Positions 27,980-36,862 of a DNA stretch of 64,000 bases are shown one piece after another; the first letter of the stretch is position 1; each line of letters opens with the position of its first letter. Origin of the DNA: Herpetosiphon geysericola. GTDB taxonomy: Bacteria; Chloroflexota; Chloroflexia; Chloroflexales; Herpetosiphonaceae. A program made the translations under genes and the position numbers. The notes under the pieces are model-generated. The model saw nothing but the letters and a program-made list of their open reading frames with translations. It searched no databases and was not told the origin of the DNA. The stretch covers positions 62,001-126,000 of the forward strand of contig NZ_LGKP01000032.1 of NCBI RefSeq assembly GCF_001306135.1. Direction: 5' to 3'.

Positions 27980-28744
27980 ATGAAATGCCCAAATTGCTAT
28001 AGTAATGTTGCAAATAGCAGTACCACCTGCCCACGCTGCGATTGGCCGTTACGCACGCCCCCTGCTTCGACCGCCTCAGCAGCATTTGGCCAATCACCAA
28101 CCGCCAATGCTTGGGGCCGCGATCAACAAAATGATGCTGGCGTTTGGGAGCCAAGTAAGCCAGCGGCAACAGCTTGGGAGCCAAGTGCGCCTGCTGATGC
28201 TGCTTGGAATCAAGCAACCCAAGCATTAAATACTTGGGAGCAGCCAGCTGCCGAACCTGCCTCAACCTGGGATCAATCGCCAATGCAAAGCGTTGCCGCG
28301 CCGCCAAACGCCACAATGATGGGGAATGCCATGCCCACCAGTGTGCCCTTGACGGGCGGCCAAAAAGCCAAACTGTTGTTTGGCGCGATCATTCCATTGA
28401 TCGTTATTACAATCGGGATTTTGTATGTTAGCCGCGCCCCGATGACTGGCGAATTAAGCTTTGTCTGGATTTTTATTGGCGTGCTAAGTTTGATTTTTGG
28501 TTGGCAAGCTATTACCAAGTTGATTGATTTTTTCAGTGGCGTTGCCTTGGTTCAAGTTGATCGCTTAACCAAAACCCAAATTGTTAAAAACAAAAATAGT
28601 CGCAATTACTATGGCCATTTTGAACGCATTGGTCGGCTGAATATTGGTCGCCAAAATTACGATACTGCCTTGCAAGGCGCAATTTATCAAGTGACCTATA
28701 GCGCCCGTAGCAAAAGCTTGTGGGCGATGCAACAAGTTGGCTAA
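27980..28744 (+). CDS. Zinc-ribbon membrane protein with Trp-repeat linker, YSxRSKxxW family (copy 3)
   Basis: The 254-residue protein opens the seven-gene cluster. It has a zinc ribbon (MKCPNC...CPRC), then a linker of about 75 residues in which Trp recurs about every 11-12 residues in contexts such as WEPSKP, WEPSAP, WEQPAA and WDQSP. Two membrane helices follow (about 135-175), then the family module LIDFFSGVALVQVDRL ... YYGHFERIGRLNI ... GAIYQVTYSARSKSLW. Start 27980 has GGAGG upstream; in-frame codons before it are unsupported. The function is unknown. Confidence 0.8.
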   Translation: MKCPNCYSNVANSSTTCPRCDWPLRTPPASTASAAFGQSPTANAWGRDQQNDAGVWEPSKPAATAWEPSAPADAAWNQATQALNTWEQPAAEPASTWDQSPMQSVAAPPNATMMGNAMPTSVPLTGGQKAKLLFGAIIPLIVITIGILYVSRAPMTGELSFVWIFIGVLSLIFGWQAITKLIDFFSGVALVQVDRLTKTQIVKNKNSRNYYGHFERIGRLNIGRQNYDTALQGAIYQVTYSARSKSLWAMQQVG

Positions 28745-28783
28745 CCCATGCCGAACTAGTGAAAGAAGCAGAGAGGAATGGTT

Positions 28784-29392
28784 ATGAAATGTCCGAAGTG
28801 TCAAACGATTGTTCCCGACCGTAGTCGCTGTGGCGCATGTAGCTTTCCGTTTTATGCCCAACTTGATGAGGCTAAGGTTTTGCATTTAGCGACTCATCCT
28901 GATGGCAAGAGTATTCGCTTGCCAAGTGGCCGCTTTATCAGCATTCCCGAAGACCACAATCTTGTGCCAATGATTATGCCATTGACGCACGCCCAAAAGA
29001 ATAAACACCTTTTGATGGCACTCTTGTTTCTGGTACTGATTGTAATCACGCTGATGGTGATTGGCTATTTAAGTTTGGCTGTTGATATCGGCTTTATCTG
29101 GGTATTTGTGGTGATTTTTGGCTTAGCATTGAGCTGGCAGATGATTGCCCACTTGATCGATTTCTTTAACGGCGAGGCTGAAGTCTATGTTGACCGCTTA
29201 ATCGAAACCGAACGTTATTGTGCAAGGTATGAACGCAGAAGAATCTATTACTTTGGTTATTTCGAGCAGCTTGGCCGAGTATCTATTAGTGTCAATGATC
29301 ATTATGCCGCGATTCCAGGTACGCTCTATAGATTGAGTTATGCTAAAGCTTCCCACCATTTATTAGATGTAGTGCAGGTTGATAGTCGATAA
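28784..29392 (+). CDS. Zinc-ribbon membrane protein, YSxRSKxxW family (copy 4)
   Basis: This 202-residue protein has MKCPKC...CGAC, an insert of 50 residues with RLPSGRFISIPEDHN, two membrane helices and the module LIDFFNGEAEVYVDRLIETERY ... YYFGYFEQLGRVSI ... YRLSY. The closing RSKxxW is replaced by a divergent AKASHHLL. ATG 28784 is seven bases after AGAGGA; the ATG at 28778 is too close to it. The next gene is a tandem duplicate that also repeats the leader GAAAGAAGCAGAGAGGA. Confidence 0.78.
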   Translation: MKCPKCQTIVPDRSRCGACSFPFYAQLDEAKVLHLATHPDGKSIRLPSGRFISIPEDHNLVPMIMPLTHAQKNKHLLMALLFLVLIVITLMVIGYLSLAVDIGFIWVFVVIFGLALSWQMIAHLIDFFNGEAEVYVDRLIETERYCARYERRRIYYFGYFEQLGRVSISVNDHYAAIPGTLYRLSYAKASHHLLDVVQVDSR

Positions 29393-29431
29393 TGGTCTTT
29401 TCCTAATTGAAAGAAGCAGAGAGGACTGGTT

Positions 29432-30043
29432 ATGAAATGCCCGAAGTGTCAAAAGCTTGTTCCCGACCGTAGTCGCTGTGTCGAATGTGGTTTTCCGTTT
29501 TATGTCCAACTTGATGAGGCTGCAGTTGCGCATTTAGCTACCCATCCTGGTGGCGAGAGTGTTCGCTTGCCAAGTGGTCGCTACATCAGCATTCCCACTG
29601 ACCATAATCTTGAGCCAACGATCATGCCATTGACGCGCGCCCAAAAGAACAAACACCTTCTGATTGCCTTGGCGAGTTTGGCGGCGCTATTTGTGGCAAT
29701 GCTGATTGTTGGCTATTTAATTAAGCTTGGCGATTTTGGGTTTATTTTGGCATTTGTGGGAATCCTTGGCCTCGCGGCAGGTTGGATGCTCGTTGCCCAC
29801 TTACTGGATTTCTTCAATGGTGTGGCTGAAGTCTATATTGATCGCTTAATCGAAACTCAACGTTATCGTTTCAAGCATCAACAATCAAAAGCCCATTACT
29901 ATGGCTATTTCGAACAGCTTGGCCGAGTCAATATTAGCGCGAATGATCATTATGCCGCTATTCCAGGTGCGCTCTATAGATTGAGTTATGGAAAAGCTTC
30001 CCAACGTTTATTGGATATGGTGCAGGTTGATGGCTCATTTTGA
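29432..30043 (+). CDS. Zinc-ribbon membrane protein, YSxRSKxxW family (copy 5)
   Basis: The 203-residue protein is the nearest paralog of copy 4, sharing MKCPKCQ, VPDRSRC, the SGRYISIP insert and YYGYFEQLGRVNIS. The membrane helices are the most diverged part, which suggests that the ribbon and the cytoplasmic module are the constrained parts. It has the same divergent C-terminus (YGKASQRLLDMVQV). Leader and RBS are duplicated with the gene. Confidence 0.78.
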   Translation: MKCPKCQKLVPDRSRCVECGFPFYVQLDEAAVAHLATHPGGESVRLPSGRYISIPTDHNLEPTIMPLTRAQKNKHLLIALASLAALFVAMLIVGYLIKLGDFGFILAFVGILGLAAGWMLVAHLLDFFNGVAEVYIDRLIETQRYRFKHQQSKAHYYGYFEQLGRVNISANDHYAAIPGALYRLSYGKASQRLLDMVQVDGSF

Positions 30044-30094
30044 TGGATCATTGGATACAGCTCACGTTGATAGTGCAGCAGAATAGGAATCACG

Positions 30095-30412
30095 ATGCAA
30101 TGCCCAGAATGTAATGCGACCCTCACGAGCGCTGCTGGCAATTGTGATACGTGTGGCGCAGTCATCGACAACCAATTATTGCAGCTGGTGGTTGCACCGC
30201 CTGGTTCGCGGCCATTAACTGCCAAACAAGCGTGGCAATTCTTTTTGGTTGGTCTGATTCCTTGGTCAATAGTGTTCCTTTTTTGTTGGTGGTTTTTGAA
30301 CGACGATAGCTGGCCATTTTGGCTGCTGATGGGAATTTTAGGTTTGTATTTGGTGGGTAAGCTAGGCCGATTAGCCATCGATCTTTGGCGTAGCAAAGCC
30401 CGCAAACAATGA
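30095..30412 (+). CDS. Short zinc-ribbon membrane protein lacking the C-terminal module (copy 6)
   Basis: This 105-residue protein has the ribbon MQCPEC...CDTC and two membrane helices (about residues 45-65 and 70-90), then stops after a short basic tail (RSKARKQ). It lacks the cytoplasmic module found in its neighbours. It may be a degenerate or a specialised form. AGGAATCACG precedes the ATG, and the next gene begins 13 bases after its stop, consistent with an operon. Confidence 0.72.
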   Translation: MQCPECNATLTSAAGNCDTCGAVIDNQLLQLVVAPPGSRPLTAKQAWQFFLVGLIPWSIVFLFCWWFLNDDSWPFWLLMGILGLYLVGKLGRLAIDLWRSKARKQ

Positions 30413-30425
30413 AAGGCAACTATTT

Positions 30426-31292
30426 ATGAACTGCCCAATTTGTAATACACCGCTGGCAACTGCGAGTCAGCCATGCCCAATTTGCAATCAGCGAACTCGG
30501 CGTTCGATTGCTACTCCACTCTTTGGCGAATTTCCCATGGCCAATGCCTACCAGCGAACTGAACCGATGTCCGAACCACTTTGGGAGCCAGAGGCCGAGC
30601 CAGCGCATGAACCTACAAAAGCAGAACTTGCATGGCTTGAAACCTTTGCGCCAACGACTATTCGGCTTACGAGTGATCAAAAGAGCTTACTTTTGGAGAG
30701 CAGCATATTTCATTTGACCATGCTGATCGCGGTTGCGTGGTTCGTGCTGCGCATCGAGCTAGCTGAGACGATTCCTGGCTTTTTCAAACTTGTATTCTTT
30801 GGTTGGGTTGGCTGGTATTTGATGGGCTATTTGCTTGATTTGCTGAGTGGCGTTGCTCAAGTCGCCGTCGATCGACTAGGCTCGAAATCGCACAGCAGCA
30901 GAAATAGCATCTATAAGGCTCGATTTGAGCGCGTTGGCAGACTCGATATAGACTGGACAACGTATAGATTGCTAGTCAAGGGAGCGATATATCAGATCAG
31001 TTATAGCCGCTTCTCCAAACGTTTATGGACAATCCATCAAGCGATTCCTAAGCAGTCATTAGATGCTCAACGTGCGCCCGAACGCGAAAATTGGTCTACG
31101 ATGCTCTATCTTATTCTTTTTGTGGCCTTTTGGTATCTCTTTCGTTCGCCTACGCTGAATATTTTTAATCCCACGTTGGAGGCTATTGATCCCACTTTCT
31201 TTTGGGCGCTTGGCGAGACGCTTGCAATTATTGTGCTTGGGCGACTGTTAAGTGCGCTCGTAGGCCGCTTGCTGCATCCAACTACAAAATAA
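30426..31292 (+). CDS. Zinc-ribbon membrane protein with extra C-terminal helices (copy 7)
   Basis: The 288-residue protein has MNCPIC...CPIC, an acidic linker with several Glu-Pro repeats, two membrane helices and the family module LLDLLSGVAQVAVDRL ... ARFERVGRLDI ... GAIYQISYSRFSKRLW. Unlike the others, about 75 further residues follow with two more hydrophobic helices, as though a second module has been lost after its membrane part. AAAGG precedes the ATG. Confidence 0.75.
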   Translation: MNCPICNTPLATASQPCPICNQRTRRSIATPLFGEFPMANAYQRTEPMSEPLWEPEAEPAHEPTKAELAWLETFAPTTIRLTSDQKSLLLESSIFHLTMLIAVAWFVLRIELAETIPGFFKLVFFGWVGWYLMGYLLDLLSGVAQVAVDRLGSKSHSSRNSIYKARFERVGRLDIDWTTYRLLVKGAIYQISYSRFSKRLWTIHQAIPKQSLDAQRAPERENWSTMLYLILFVAFWYLFRSPTLNIFNPTLEAIDPTFFWALGETLAIIVLGRLLSALVGRLLHPTTK

Positions 31293-31321
31293 ACTGAGCC
31301 ATGAGAGAAATGATGAATGTC

Positions 31322-32329
31322 ATGTATTGCCCAAAGTGTTATATCAAATTTCCGTCTGGTGAGCGCCGTTGCCCCAAATGTGGTGGGCCAGGCTTGCCCA
31401 GAAATACACCATTAAAAGCCAATTCAGTCCAACCCAAAACAGTTAGTCTAACTGGATCACAAAAGTCGAAGCTGTTGTTTAGTAGTGTTATGGGATTATT
31501 GTTTCTAGCAATACCCAGTAGCATTATTTTTGGCATTCTTTTGCCATTGCAATTTAATTGGCTATGGTTTTTGCTTGGTATAGGCATTATTTGTATTGGA
31601 ATCTACACCAATAGTAGTTTGCACGAATTGCTTGATGGTACTGCTTCGGTTAAATCAGCGCAACTGCTTAAAGTTGATCGTTTTGATGTGGGTGCTAGGA
31701 TCTGTTTTGGCTTCTTTCATGGTATTGGCCGATTAACGATTGATAATGCTATGTGTGAGGCAGCTACAGTAGGTGCAACGTATCAGTTGATTTATAGCCC
31801 GCGAAGTAAAATTGCTTGGAATATAGAACTTCAAACTGAACAAAAATCTAATACTATTGCTCATACACAACCAAATGCTCAGGAAAATGCAATAGCTCAA
31901 TCAAAAAAGTTAAATTTTGCTCAGCGAAAAGAATTATTTTCAATGTTAATCAAAAATCTTATGCTAACCTCATTGTTTCCGATATATATACTTATTAATT
32001 CAAGTATCGATATGGCTAGTATAAGTATAATGGCTTTTGGTTTTATGCTTGGGATGGTTATGTTTACTGTATTTTACCTAAAAGAAGTCATTTTAATTGG
32101 ATTAGATTTAATTTCAAATCCAATTGAAATTGATAATACCCGCTTGATCCGCGTAAAATTCACTTATAGACGAGGAAAAACACGTTATTATGCACACTTT
32201 GAAAATACTAATCGATTAATGATAAATGAGCAACAATATATGTATTTGATTGAAAATCAGCAGTATCATCTTAGCTATAGCCTATGGACGCGCAAGTTGT
32301 GGTATGCGCAATTAATCGATTCAAAATAA
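31322..32329 (+). CDS. Two-module zinc-ribbon membrane protein, YSxRSKxxW family (copy 8)
   Basis: The 335-residue protein has the ribbon MYCPKC...CPKCGG, then helices plus module twice. Module 1 ends GATYQLIYSPRSKIAW, and module 2, after a second helix pair near residues 215-260, ends QYHLSYSLWTRKLW. In-frame ATGs at 31301, 31310 and 31313 are alternatives; 31322 matches the starts of the paralogs. The coding sequence is visibly richer in A and T than the flanking genes, especially in its second half. Confidence 0.72.
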   Translation: MYCPKCYIKFPSGERRCPKCGGPGLPRNTPLKANSVQPKTVSLTGSQKSKLLFSSVMGLLFLAIPSSIIFGILLPLQFNWLWFLLGIGIICIGIYTNSSLHELLDGTASVKSAQLLKVDRFDVGARICFGFFHGIGRLTIDNAMCEAATVGATYQLIYSPRSKIAWNIELQTEQKSNTIAHTQPNAQENAIAQSKKLNFAQRKELFSMLIKNLMLTSLFPIYILINSSIDMASISIMAFGFMLGMVMFTVFYLKEVILIGLDLISNPIEIDNTRLIRVKFTYRRGKTRYYAHFENTNRLMINEQQYMYLIENQQYHLSYSLWTRKLWYAQLIDSK

Positions 32330-32362
32330 TTATCATTTGAATGCACTTTAAGGATCAATATT

Positions 32363-33391
32363 ATGTATTGCCCACGCTGTTATATCAAATTTCCATCAGG
32401 CGAAACTCGTTGCCCCAAATGTGGTGGGCCAGGCTTGCCAAGAAACACCCTATTAAAGCCTGCAACAGCTGCTCCAACGCAGGCTCCAAGCATGGCCATG
32501 ACCAGCAAACAAAGCAGGTATCATCTAACCAAAGCGCTGTTTCCATTTTTAGTGATAACAGTGCCAATTATTGGAATATGTACACTTGTTTTAGCTAGAA
32601 ATTTTACGTTGATTCCATTGTTGATCATTATTGGCTTGATTGTTGCAGCTATAGCTTTAAATAAACATTTATATGATTTTATTAACGATGTTGTGTATGT
32701 TGAAACAGATCAGTTGCTTAAAATTGAACGGATGTATATTAGGAAAGACTATCGGATTTACGTGGCTTTTTTTAAGCGCCTAGGTGATTTTCAAATTGAT
32801 AGTGAGTTGTATGCAAATGCTCAATTACAATCATTTTATCGAATAATGTATAGCCCAAAAAGTAAAAAGCTTTGGAACATTAAACTTGAGTCAAATCAAG
32901 CAGCTATTGATCAATTATTAAATACGCAAGAAGTAGAAGATTTAAAAAATACTGAATATTTGGCAGCACAATCTCGATTATCGTTGAATCAACGCAAAGA
33001 GATTATTAAAATGATGTTGATGAATTTAGGACTTGGGGTGATTGTTGCATTTTTTGCAAGAGGTTCGATCGAACAGCTAATCGCAGGTTCTTTTAGCTTT
33101 AGCAATCTAGTTCAAGTGCTTTTTCTGTTTATGCTTTGGATGTTGATTATTCAAACTGCATTTCAGCTCATCGATTTAATCACAGGCAAGCTGGAATCAT
33201 CGATTGATATCTGTATTGGTTTTGATCGCAGAAGTAGCCCACTGGGGAATCGCTATACGGCGAAATTTCAACAACTTGGCAAAACATTTGTTAATCAACA
33301 GCATTACATGCACATGCGCAAAGGTGAACGCTATCGGATCGTTTATAGTCGTTGGAGTAAGCTGGTGTGGGATGTGCAGAAAATTACTTAA
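32363..33391 (+). CDS. Two-module zinc-ribbon membrane protein, YSxRSKxxW family (copy 9)
   Basis: This 342-residue tandem paralog of copy 8 starts MYCPRCYIKFPSGETRCPKC, nearly identical to it over the first 30 residues and diverged afterwards. It again has two helix-pair-plus-module units, ending YRIMYSPKSKKLW and YRIVYSRWSKLVW. AAGGA lies eight bases before the ATG. It ends the cluster; a hairpin shared with the convergent response-regulator gene follows. Confidence 0.75.
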   Translation: MYCPRCYIKFPSGETRCPKCGGPGLPRNTLLKPATAAPTQAPSMAMTSKQSRYHLTKALFPFLVITVPIIGICTLVLARNFTLIPLLIIIGLIVAAIALNKHLYDFINDVVYVETDQLLKIERMYIRKDYRIYVAFFKRLGDFQIDSELYANAQLQSFYRIMYSPKSKKLWNIKLESNQAAIDQLLNTQEVEDLKNTEYLAAQSRLSLNQRKEIIKMMLMNLGLGVIVAFFARGSIEQLIAGSFSFSNLVQVLFLFMLWMLIIQTAFQLIDLITGKLESSIDICIGFDRRSSPLGNRYTAKFQQLGKTFVNQQHYMHMRKGERYRIVYSRWSKLVWDVQKIT

Positions 33392-33404
33392 ACGCGCGCT
33401 AAAA

Positions 33405-33432
33405 CGTAAAACCGCCACTCAGTTGAGCGGCG
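33405..33432 (-). terminator. Hairpin between convergent genes, likely terminator of the response regulator
   Basis: CCGCC-CTCA and TGAG-GGCGG form a stem with one mismatch around the centre at about 33420; on the minus strand it is followed by TTTT. Confidence 0.6.
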
Positions 33433-33443
33433 GCTTAGCAAAA

Positions 33444-34109
33444 TTAACGCCCGGGTAAGGGATCGTCCATTGGCACAAGGCGTTGGCGTAGGGCATAAAT
33501 CGCCGCCTGCGTGCGATCCGCCAAATGCAATTTCGACAAAATATTGCTAACGTGGGTTTTAACAGTTTTTTCACTGATGATCAGCGAATCGGCAATTTCA
33601 CGGTTGGAATGGCCCCGGGCGATCAAGCGCAGCACATCCATTTCGCGCTCGGTCAGCGCTTCTGCATCGGGATCATTGTTGCGAGGCGTTGAGAACTCTT
33701 GCATCAATTTGGCAGCAACCTCTGGGTGCAAGACGGCCTCGCCACGTTTGGCTGAACGCACGGCGCGGGCTAATTCCAGCGGACTAACATCTTTCAACAA
33801 ATATGAGATCGCGCCTGCTTTGATTGCAGGAAAGACTTTTTCATCGTCGGAGAACGACGTTAAGACGATAACTTGAGTGCTTGGGCTAACGGCCTTGACC
33901 CGACGGGTAGCTTCCACGCCATCAATTTCGGGCATCACCAAGTCCATAATCACCACATCTGGTAACAGTTGCTTAATTTGGCCAACTGCTTCGACAGGCA
34001 TACCTGAATCGCCAACAACCTCAATATCGTCTTGGAGTTCGAGAAAATCACGCAAGCCTTGGCGGACAACCAGATGATCATCGACTAAAAAAACGCTAAT
34101 ACTTTCCAT
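33444..34109 (-). CDS. NarL/LuxR-family response regulator
   Basis: The 221-residue regulator has a receiver domain (acidic pair DDH near residue 10, phospho-acceptor Asp in VVIMDLVMPEIDG, Lys in YLLKDVSP) and a C-terminal LuxR HTH (LTEREMDVLRLIARGHSNREIADSLIISEKTVKTHVSNIL). All phosphorylation residues are intact. No sensor kinase is adjacent, so it is an orphan here. ATG 34109 with GAGG five bases upstream is preferred to the earlier in-frame codon. Confidence 0.95.
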   Translation of the reverse strand: MESISVFLVDDHLVVRQGLRDFLELQDDIEVVGDSGMPVEAVGQIKQLLPDVVIMDLVMPEIDGVEATRRVKAVSPSTQVIVLTSFSDDEKVFPAIKAGAISYLLKDVSPLELARAVRSAKRGEAVLHPEVAAKLMQEFSTPRNNDPDAEALTEREMDVLRLIARGHSNREIADSLIISEKTVKTHVSNILSKLHLADRTQAAIYALRQRLVPMDDPLPGR

Positions 34110-34266
34110 AAGAACCTCATTGTGAGTGAATCGCGCTCTATTGATTGTACACGCAATAGGCAAATCAGCGGCAACTGCTCACCACTTTTTCACTTCCAAG
34201 CGGCCAAAGCTGTGATATGCTCAGTACACGTTTGAGAGATCTCGGCCTAGTTTTGAAGGAATATCC

Positions 34267-35802
34267 ATGAATCGAACACGTGTTGCAATAATTGGGCTAG
34301 TGGCGTTGCTGCTGGTGGCACTCGGCGCTAGCGGTTGGCTGTGGGTTGAACGAGGTACGCTTATCTCGCGCGATGCCACGACCCAAGCCGAATTTGGCAA
34401 ATTGAAAGATCAAGTTACTGCTGCTGATGAGGTGCAAGATAAAAATCGCCAGCTGCAAGATCAAGTTACCGATTTACAAGAGCGGCTCAATAATCCGCCG
34501 ACCAGTGTGGCCGAACCAACCAGCCCAGCGCTGGAGCCAACTGTCATCCCCGAGGCTGGCCCGACTCCAACCGTTGACCCTGCTGCTCCAACCCCAACTG
34601 GCCCAGGCGGCGTTGAGCCACCAGCCGAAATTGTTGAAGTGATGAAGCAAATTGAGCAAGAAGTGATTGCCTTGCGCGGCTTGCCTGAAGAACGGCCTGT
34701 GACTCGGCGCATGCTGACCCGCGATGAATTGCGCGATTACATTGTCAAAGAAATGGAAACCGAAAATACCCCAGAAGATTTTCGCCATGAAACCAGCCAA
34801 ATGTGGATGCTTGGCTTAGCCGAAAAAGATATTGATTTGCAGCAATTGTATATCGATTTGCAAACTGAACAAATTGGCGGCTTCTACGACCCAGAAACTG
34901 ATACCTTTTATATTATTGCTGAAAATAATAATTTTCCAGCAGCAGATCAAATTACTTACGCGCATGAATTTAATCACAACTTACAAGATCAATTGATCAA
35001 CTTGCAAGATGGCTTGAAAGTTGGCGAATTTGATGCAGACCGCTCATTAGCGTTTCGTTCGTTGGTTGAAGGTGATGCAACCAAATTAATGAGCGATTGG
35101 CTGCAAACCGATTTAGTGCCGCGTATGTCGCCTGAGCAATTGCAAGATTTGTTGCGCACCTTGCAAGAACAACAAGACAGCAGCGACATTTTGGAAAAAG
35201 TACCAGGTGTCTTGCGCGATGGTTTGGTGTTTCCCTACGAAGATGGCTTGACCTTTGTTGAGAAAGTCTATGCAGCAGGCGGTTGGGAGGCAGTGACCAA
35301 GGCCTTGCAAGACCCACCAACCTCGACCGAGCAGATTTTGCACCCTGAAAAATATTTGAGCGCGACCCGCGATAACCCAAGCTTGCCCAATCAATTTGAT
35401 CTCTTGCCAGTGCTTGGCACAGATTGGACGACCGCGATGACCAACACGGTTGGCGAGTTTGACGTTAAATCGTTGCTCAACTATACCGCGACTGCTGGCG
35501 ATATAGACGCTGCAGCAGCAGGAATTGGTGGCGGTCGTATGACCCTGTATGAACATACCAGTGATTTCACGCCAGTATTGCAATGGACATTACGCTGGGA
35601 TACCGCCACTGATGGCGATGAATTTTTGAGTTTATTCAACGGTACGCTTAACCCAAATGGCGATTTGCTGCTACGGGCTGGAGATCCAAACCGCAGCGAT
35701 GATGATGTGCATGTTGGAGTAAAAGGCAGTGGCCAAGAATTTGTGATTGTTTTTAGCGCAAACCAAGATTTGGTGCGCAATGCCTTGAATGCTTTGCCCT
35801 AA
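34267..35802 (+). CDS. Membrane-anchored HExxH protein, putative zinc metallopeptidase
   Basis: The 511-residue protein has one N-terminal membrane helix (VAIIGLVALLLVALGASGWLW), a short coiled coil (about residues 40-75), a Pro/Thr-rich stretch and an extracytoplasmic domain. The motif HEFNH (His233, Glu234, His237) in YAHEFNHNLQDQ is a gluzincin-type zinc site; a Glu in LVEGDATKLM, about 35 residues on, is a possible third ligand. The family is not identified by eye and proteolytic activity is inferred from the motif only. AAGGA precedes the ATG. Confidence 0.72.
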   Translation: MNRTRVAIIGLVALLLVALGASGWLWVERGTLISRDATTQAEFGKLKDQVTAADEVQDKNRQLQDQVTDLQERLNNPPTSVAEPTSPALEPTVIPEAGPTPTVDPAAPTPTGPGGVEPPAEIVEVMKQIEQEVIALRGLPEERPVTRRMLTRDELRDYIVKEMETENTPEDFRHETSQMWMLGLAEKDIDLQQLYIDLQTEQIGGFYDPETDTFYIIAENNNFPAADQITYAHEFNHNLQDQLINLQDGLKVGEFDADRSLAFRSLVEGDATKLMSDWLQTDLVPRMSPEQLQDLLRTLQEQQDSSDILEKVPGVLRDGLVFPYEDGLTFVEKVYAAGGWEAVTKALQDPPTSTEQILHPEKYLSATRDNPSLPNQFDLLPVLGTDWTTAMTNTVGEFDVKSLLNYTATAGDIDAAAAGIGGGRMTLYEHTSDFTPVLQWTLRWDTATDGDEFLSLFNGTLNPNGDLLLRAGDPNRSDDDVHVGVKGSGQEFVIVFSANQDLVRNALNALP

Positions 35803-35824
35803 ATTGTGCTTGATAAGCCTGAAC

Positions 35825-35860
35825 AAGCCCCTGTGCAACTGTGGTTGGGCAGGGGTTTTA
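35825..35860 (+). terminator. Intrinsic terminator after HExxH gene
   Basis: AAGCCCCTG pairs with CAGGGGTTT around a 16-base loop and is followed by T residues. Confidence 0.7.
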
Positions 35861-35992
35861 AGTTCCCCTTCCCACGCGGCGAGCAACTTTTTTACTTGTT
35901 GCTTTGTCATCATCATCGTGCTGCGTTTGTGGGTTCCGCATCGAACCATTCTTCCGCTAGTTCATCAAAGATTTCCTGCCCACCCACCGATT

Positions 35993-36066
35993 GTCCTTGA
36001 GGGGGTACAGGGGGATTAAAGCCCCCTGTGTCTCCCGCCTTGAGGCGGGACGGAAGGGTAGTGATC
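35993..36066 (+). repeat. GGGGG/CGGGACGGAAGGGTGG repeat, copy 2 of 3
   Basis: The unit reads TGTCCTTGAGGGGGT, then CAGGGGGATTAAAGCCCCCT G (a hairpin), then CTCCCGCC...GGCGGGACGGAAGGG (a second hairpin) and GTGATC. It matches copy 3 at 40591-40660 closely in the same orientation. The 402-base gap 35803-36205 holds this repeat, the terminator above and a promoter. Confidence 0.85.
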
Positions 36067-36154
36067 ATCAATGTTAGATAAAAACCTCGTTGAAAGGAGC
36101 AACTTAGGAAACGTAGCGAGGATGAAAAGCTAGCGCTAAGCTGCGAGACAATGC

Positions 36155-36160
36155 TATAAT
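36155..36160 (+). promoter_or_regulatory. Probable -10 element for GTPase-like gene
   Basis: A perfect TATAAT lies 45 bases before the ATG at 36206; no good -35 box is seen. Confidence 0.35.
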
Positions 36161-36205
36161 CGTTGCGACTGCCCATCGTTTTTGCAGTGGAATTTCGGAG
36201 GAGCT

Positions 36206-36862
36206 ATGTCACGGCTCAATCATGAGACAAACGAATGGCATTGCAAGGTCGTGCTGTTTGGCCCACCTACCCGCAATGCAGTGAAACTAGCCGCCCAATT
36301 GGTTACAGCCATTCCGCTCGCTGAACGCGAAGTAACCTGGGATAGCCCGCCAACGGACGAACCAACCCTCGTAGCTCGTTACCGGCCTGCAAATGCTAGC
36401 CTCGGCGATATTAAGCCCGTCTACATGCTGCATGCCTTGCGTTCTGCTGGCTCAACTGCCGCCGACCGCCAGCACGTTTTGCATAATACCGATGGCGTGA
36501 TTCTGCTGCTAGACCTTGAAAGCGAAGAGCAATCGATTTTTGCCGAGCGCGAGCTTGAACGCTTTTTGAGCACCTACGGCAAAACCATCGCTTCCATGCC
36601 CGTGCTTTTGCTTGGCGCTAGCCCGCTTGATGATGGCCAGCAGGCCCGTTTGAATGCCAATAGTCTCTCGTATTTTGCCGCCGAAAATGCGACAACCTTG
36701 CAACGGGCGTTGCATACCCTAACCAGCGGCCTCGAAGAAGATTCGGGCTTGGCTGGGATTGGCTTTGACCTTGATGATTTCGATAACGACGGCAGTGCTG
36801 TCGATCTCGATGATATAGAGTTTGATGATTTACATGCCTACGACGACGACGAACTCAAATAG
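36206..36862 (+). CDS. Degenerate small-GTPase-like protein with acidic tail
   Basis: The 218-residue protein reads like a Ras/MglA-type fold: KVVLFGPPTRNAVKLAAQL at the P-loop position, then TDGVILLLDLESEE and MPVLLLGASPLDD where the later strands lie. The P-loop lacks the GKS/T needed for phosphate binding and no NKxD is present, so nucleotide binding is doubtful. The last 35 residues are dominated by Asp, such as DLDDFDNDG and YDDDELK. GGAGG precedes ATG 36206. It overlaps the next gene, so the two are probably coupled. Assignment to the GTPase fold is tentative. Confidence 0.55.
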   Translation: MSRLNHETNEWHCKVVLFGPPTRNAVKLAAQLVTAIPLAEREVTWDSPPTDEPTLVARYRPANASLGDIKPVYMLHALRSAGSTAADRQHVLHNTDGVILLLDLESEEQSIFAERELERFLSTYGKTIASMPVLLLGASPLDDGQQARLNANSLSYFAAENATTLQRALHTLTSGLEEDSGLAGIGFDLDDFDNDGSAVDLDDIEFDDLHAYDDDELK

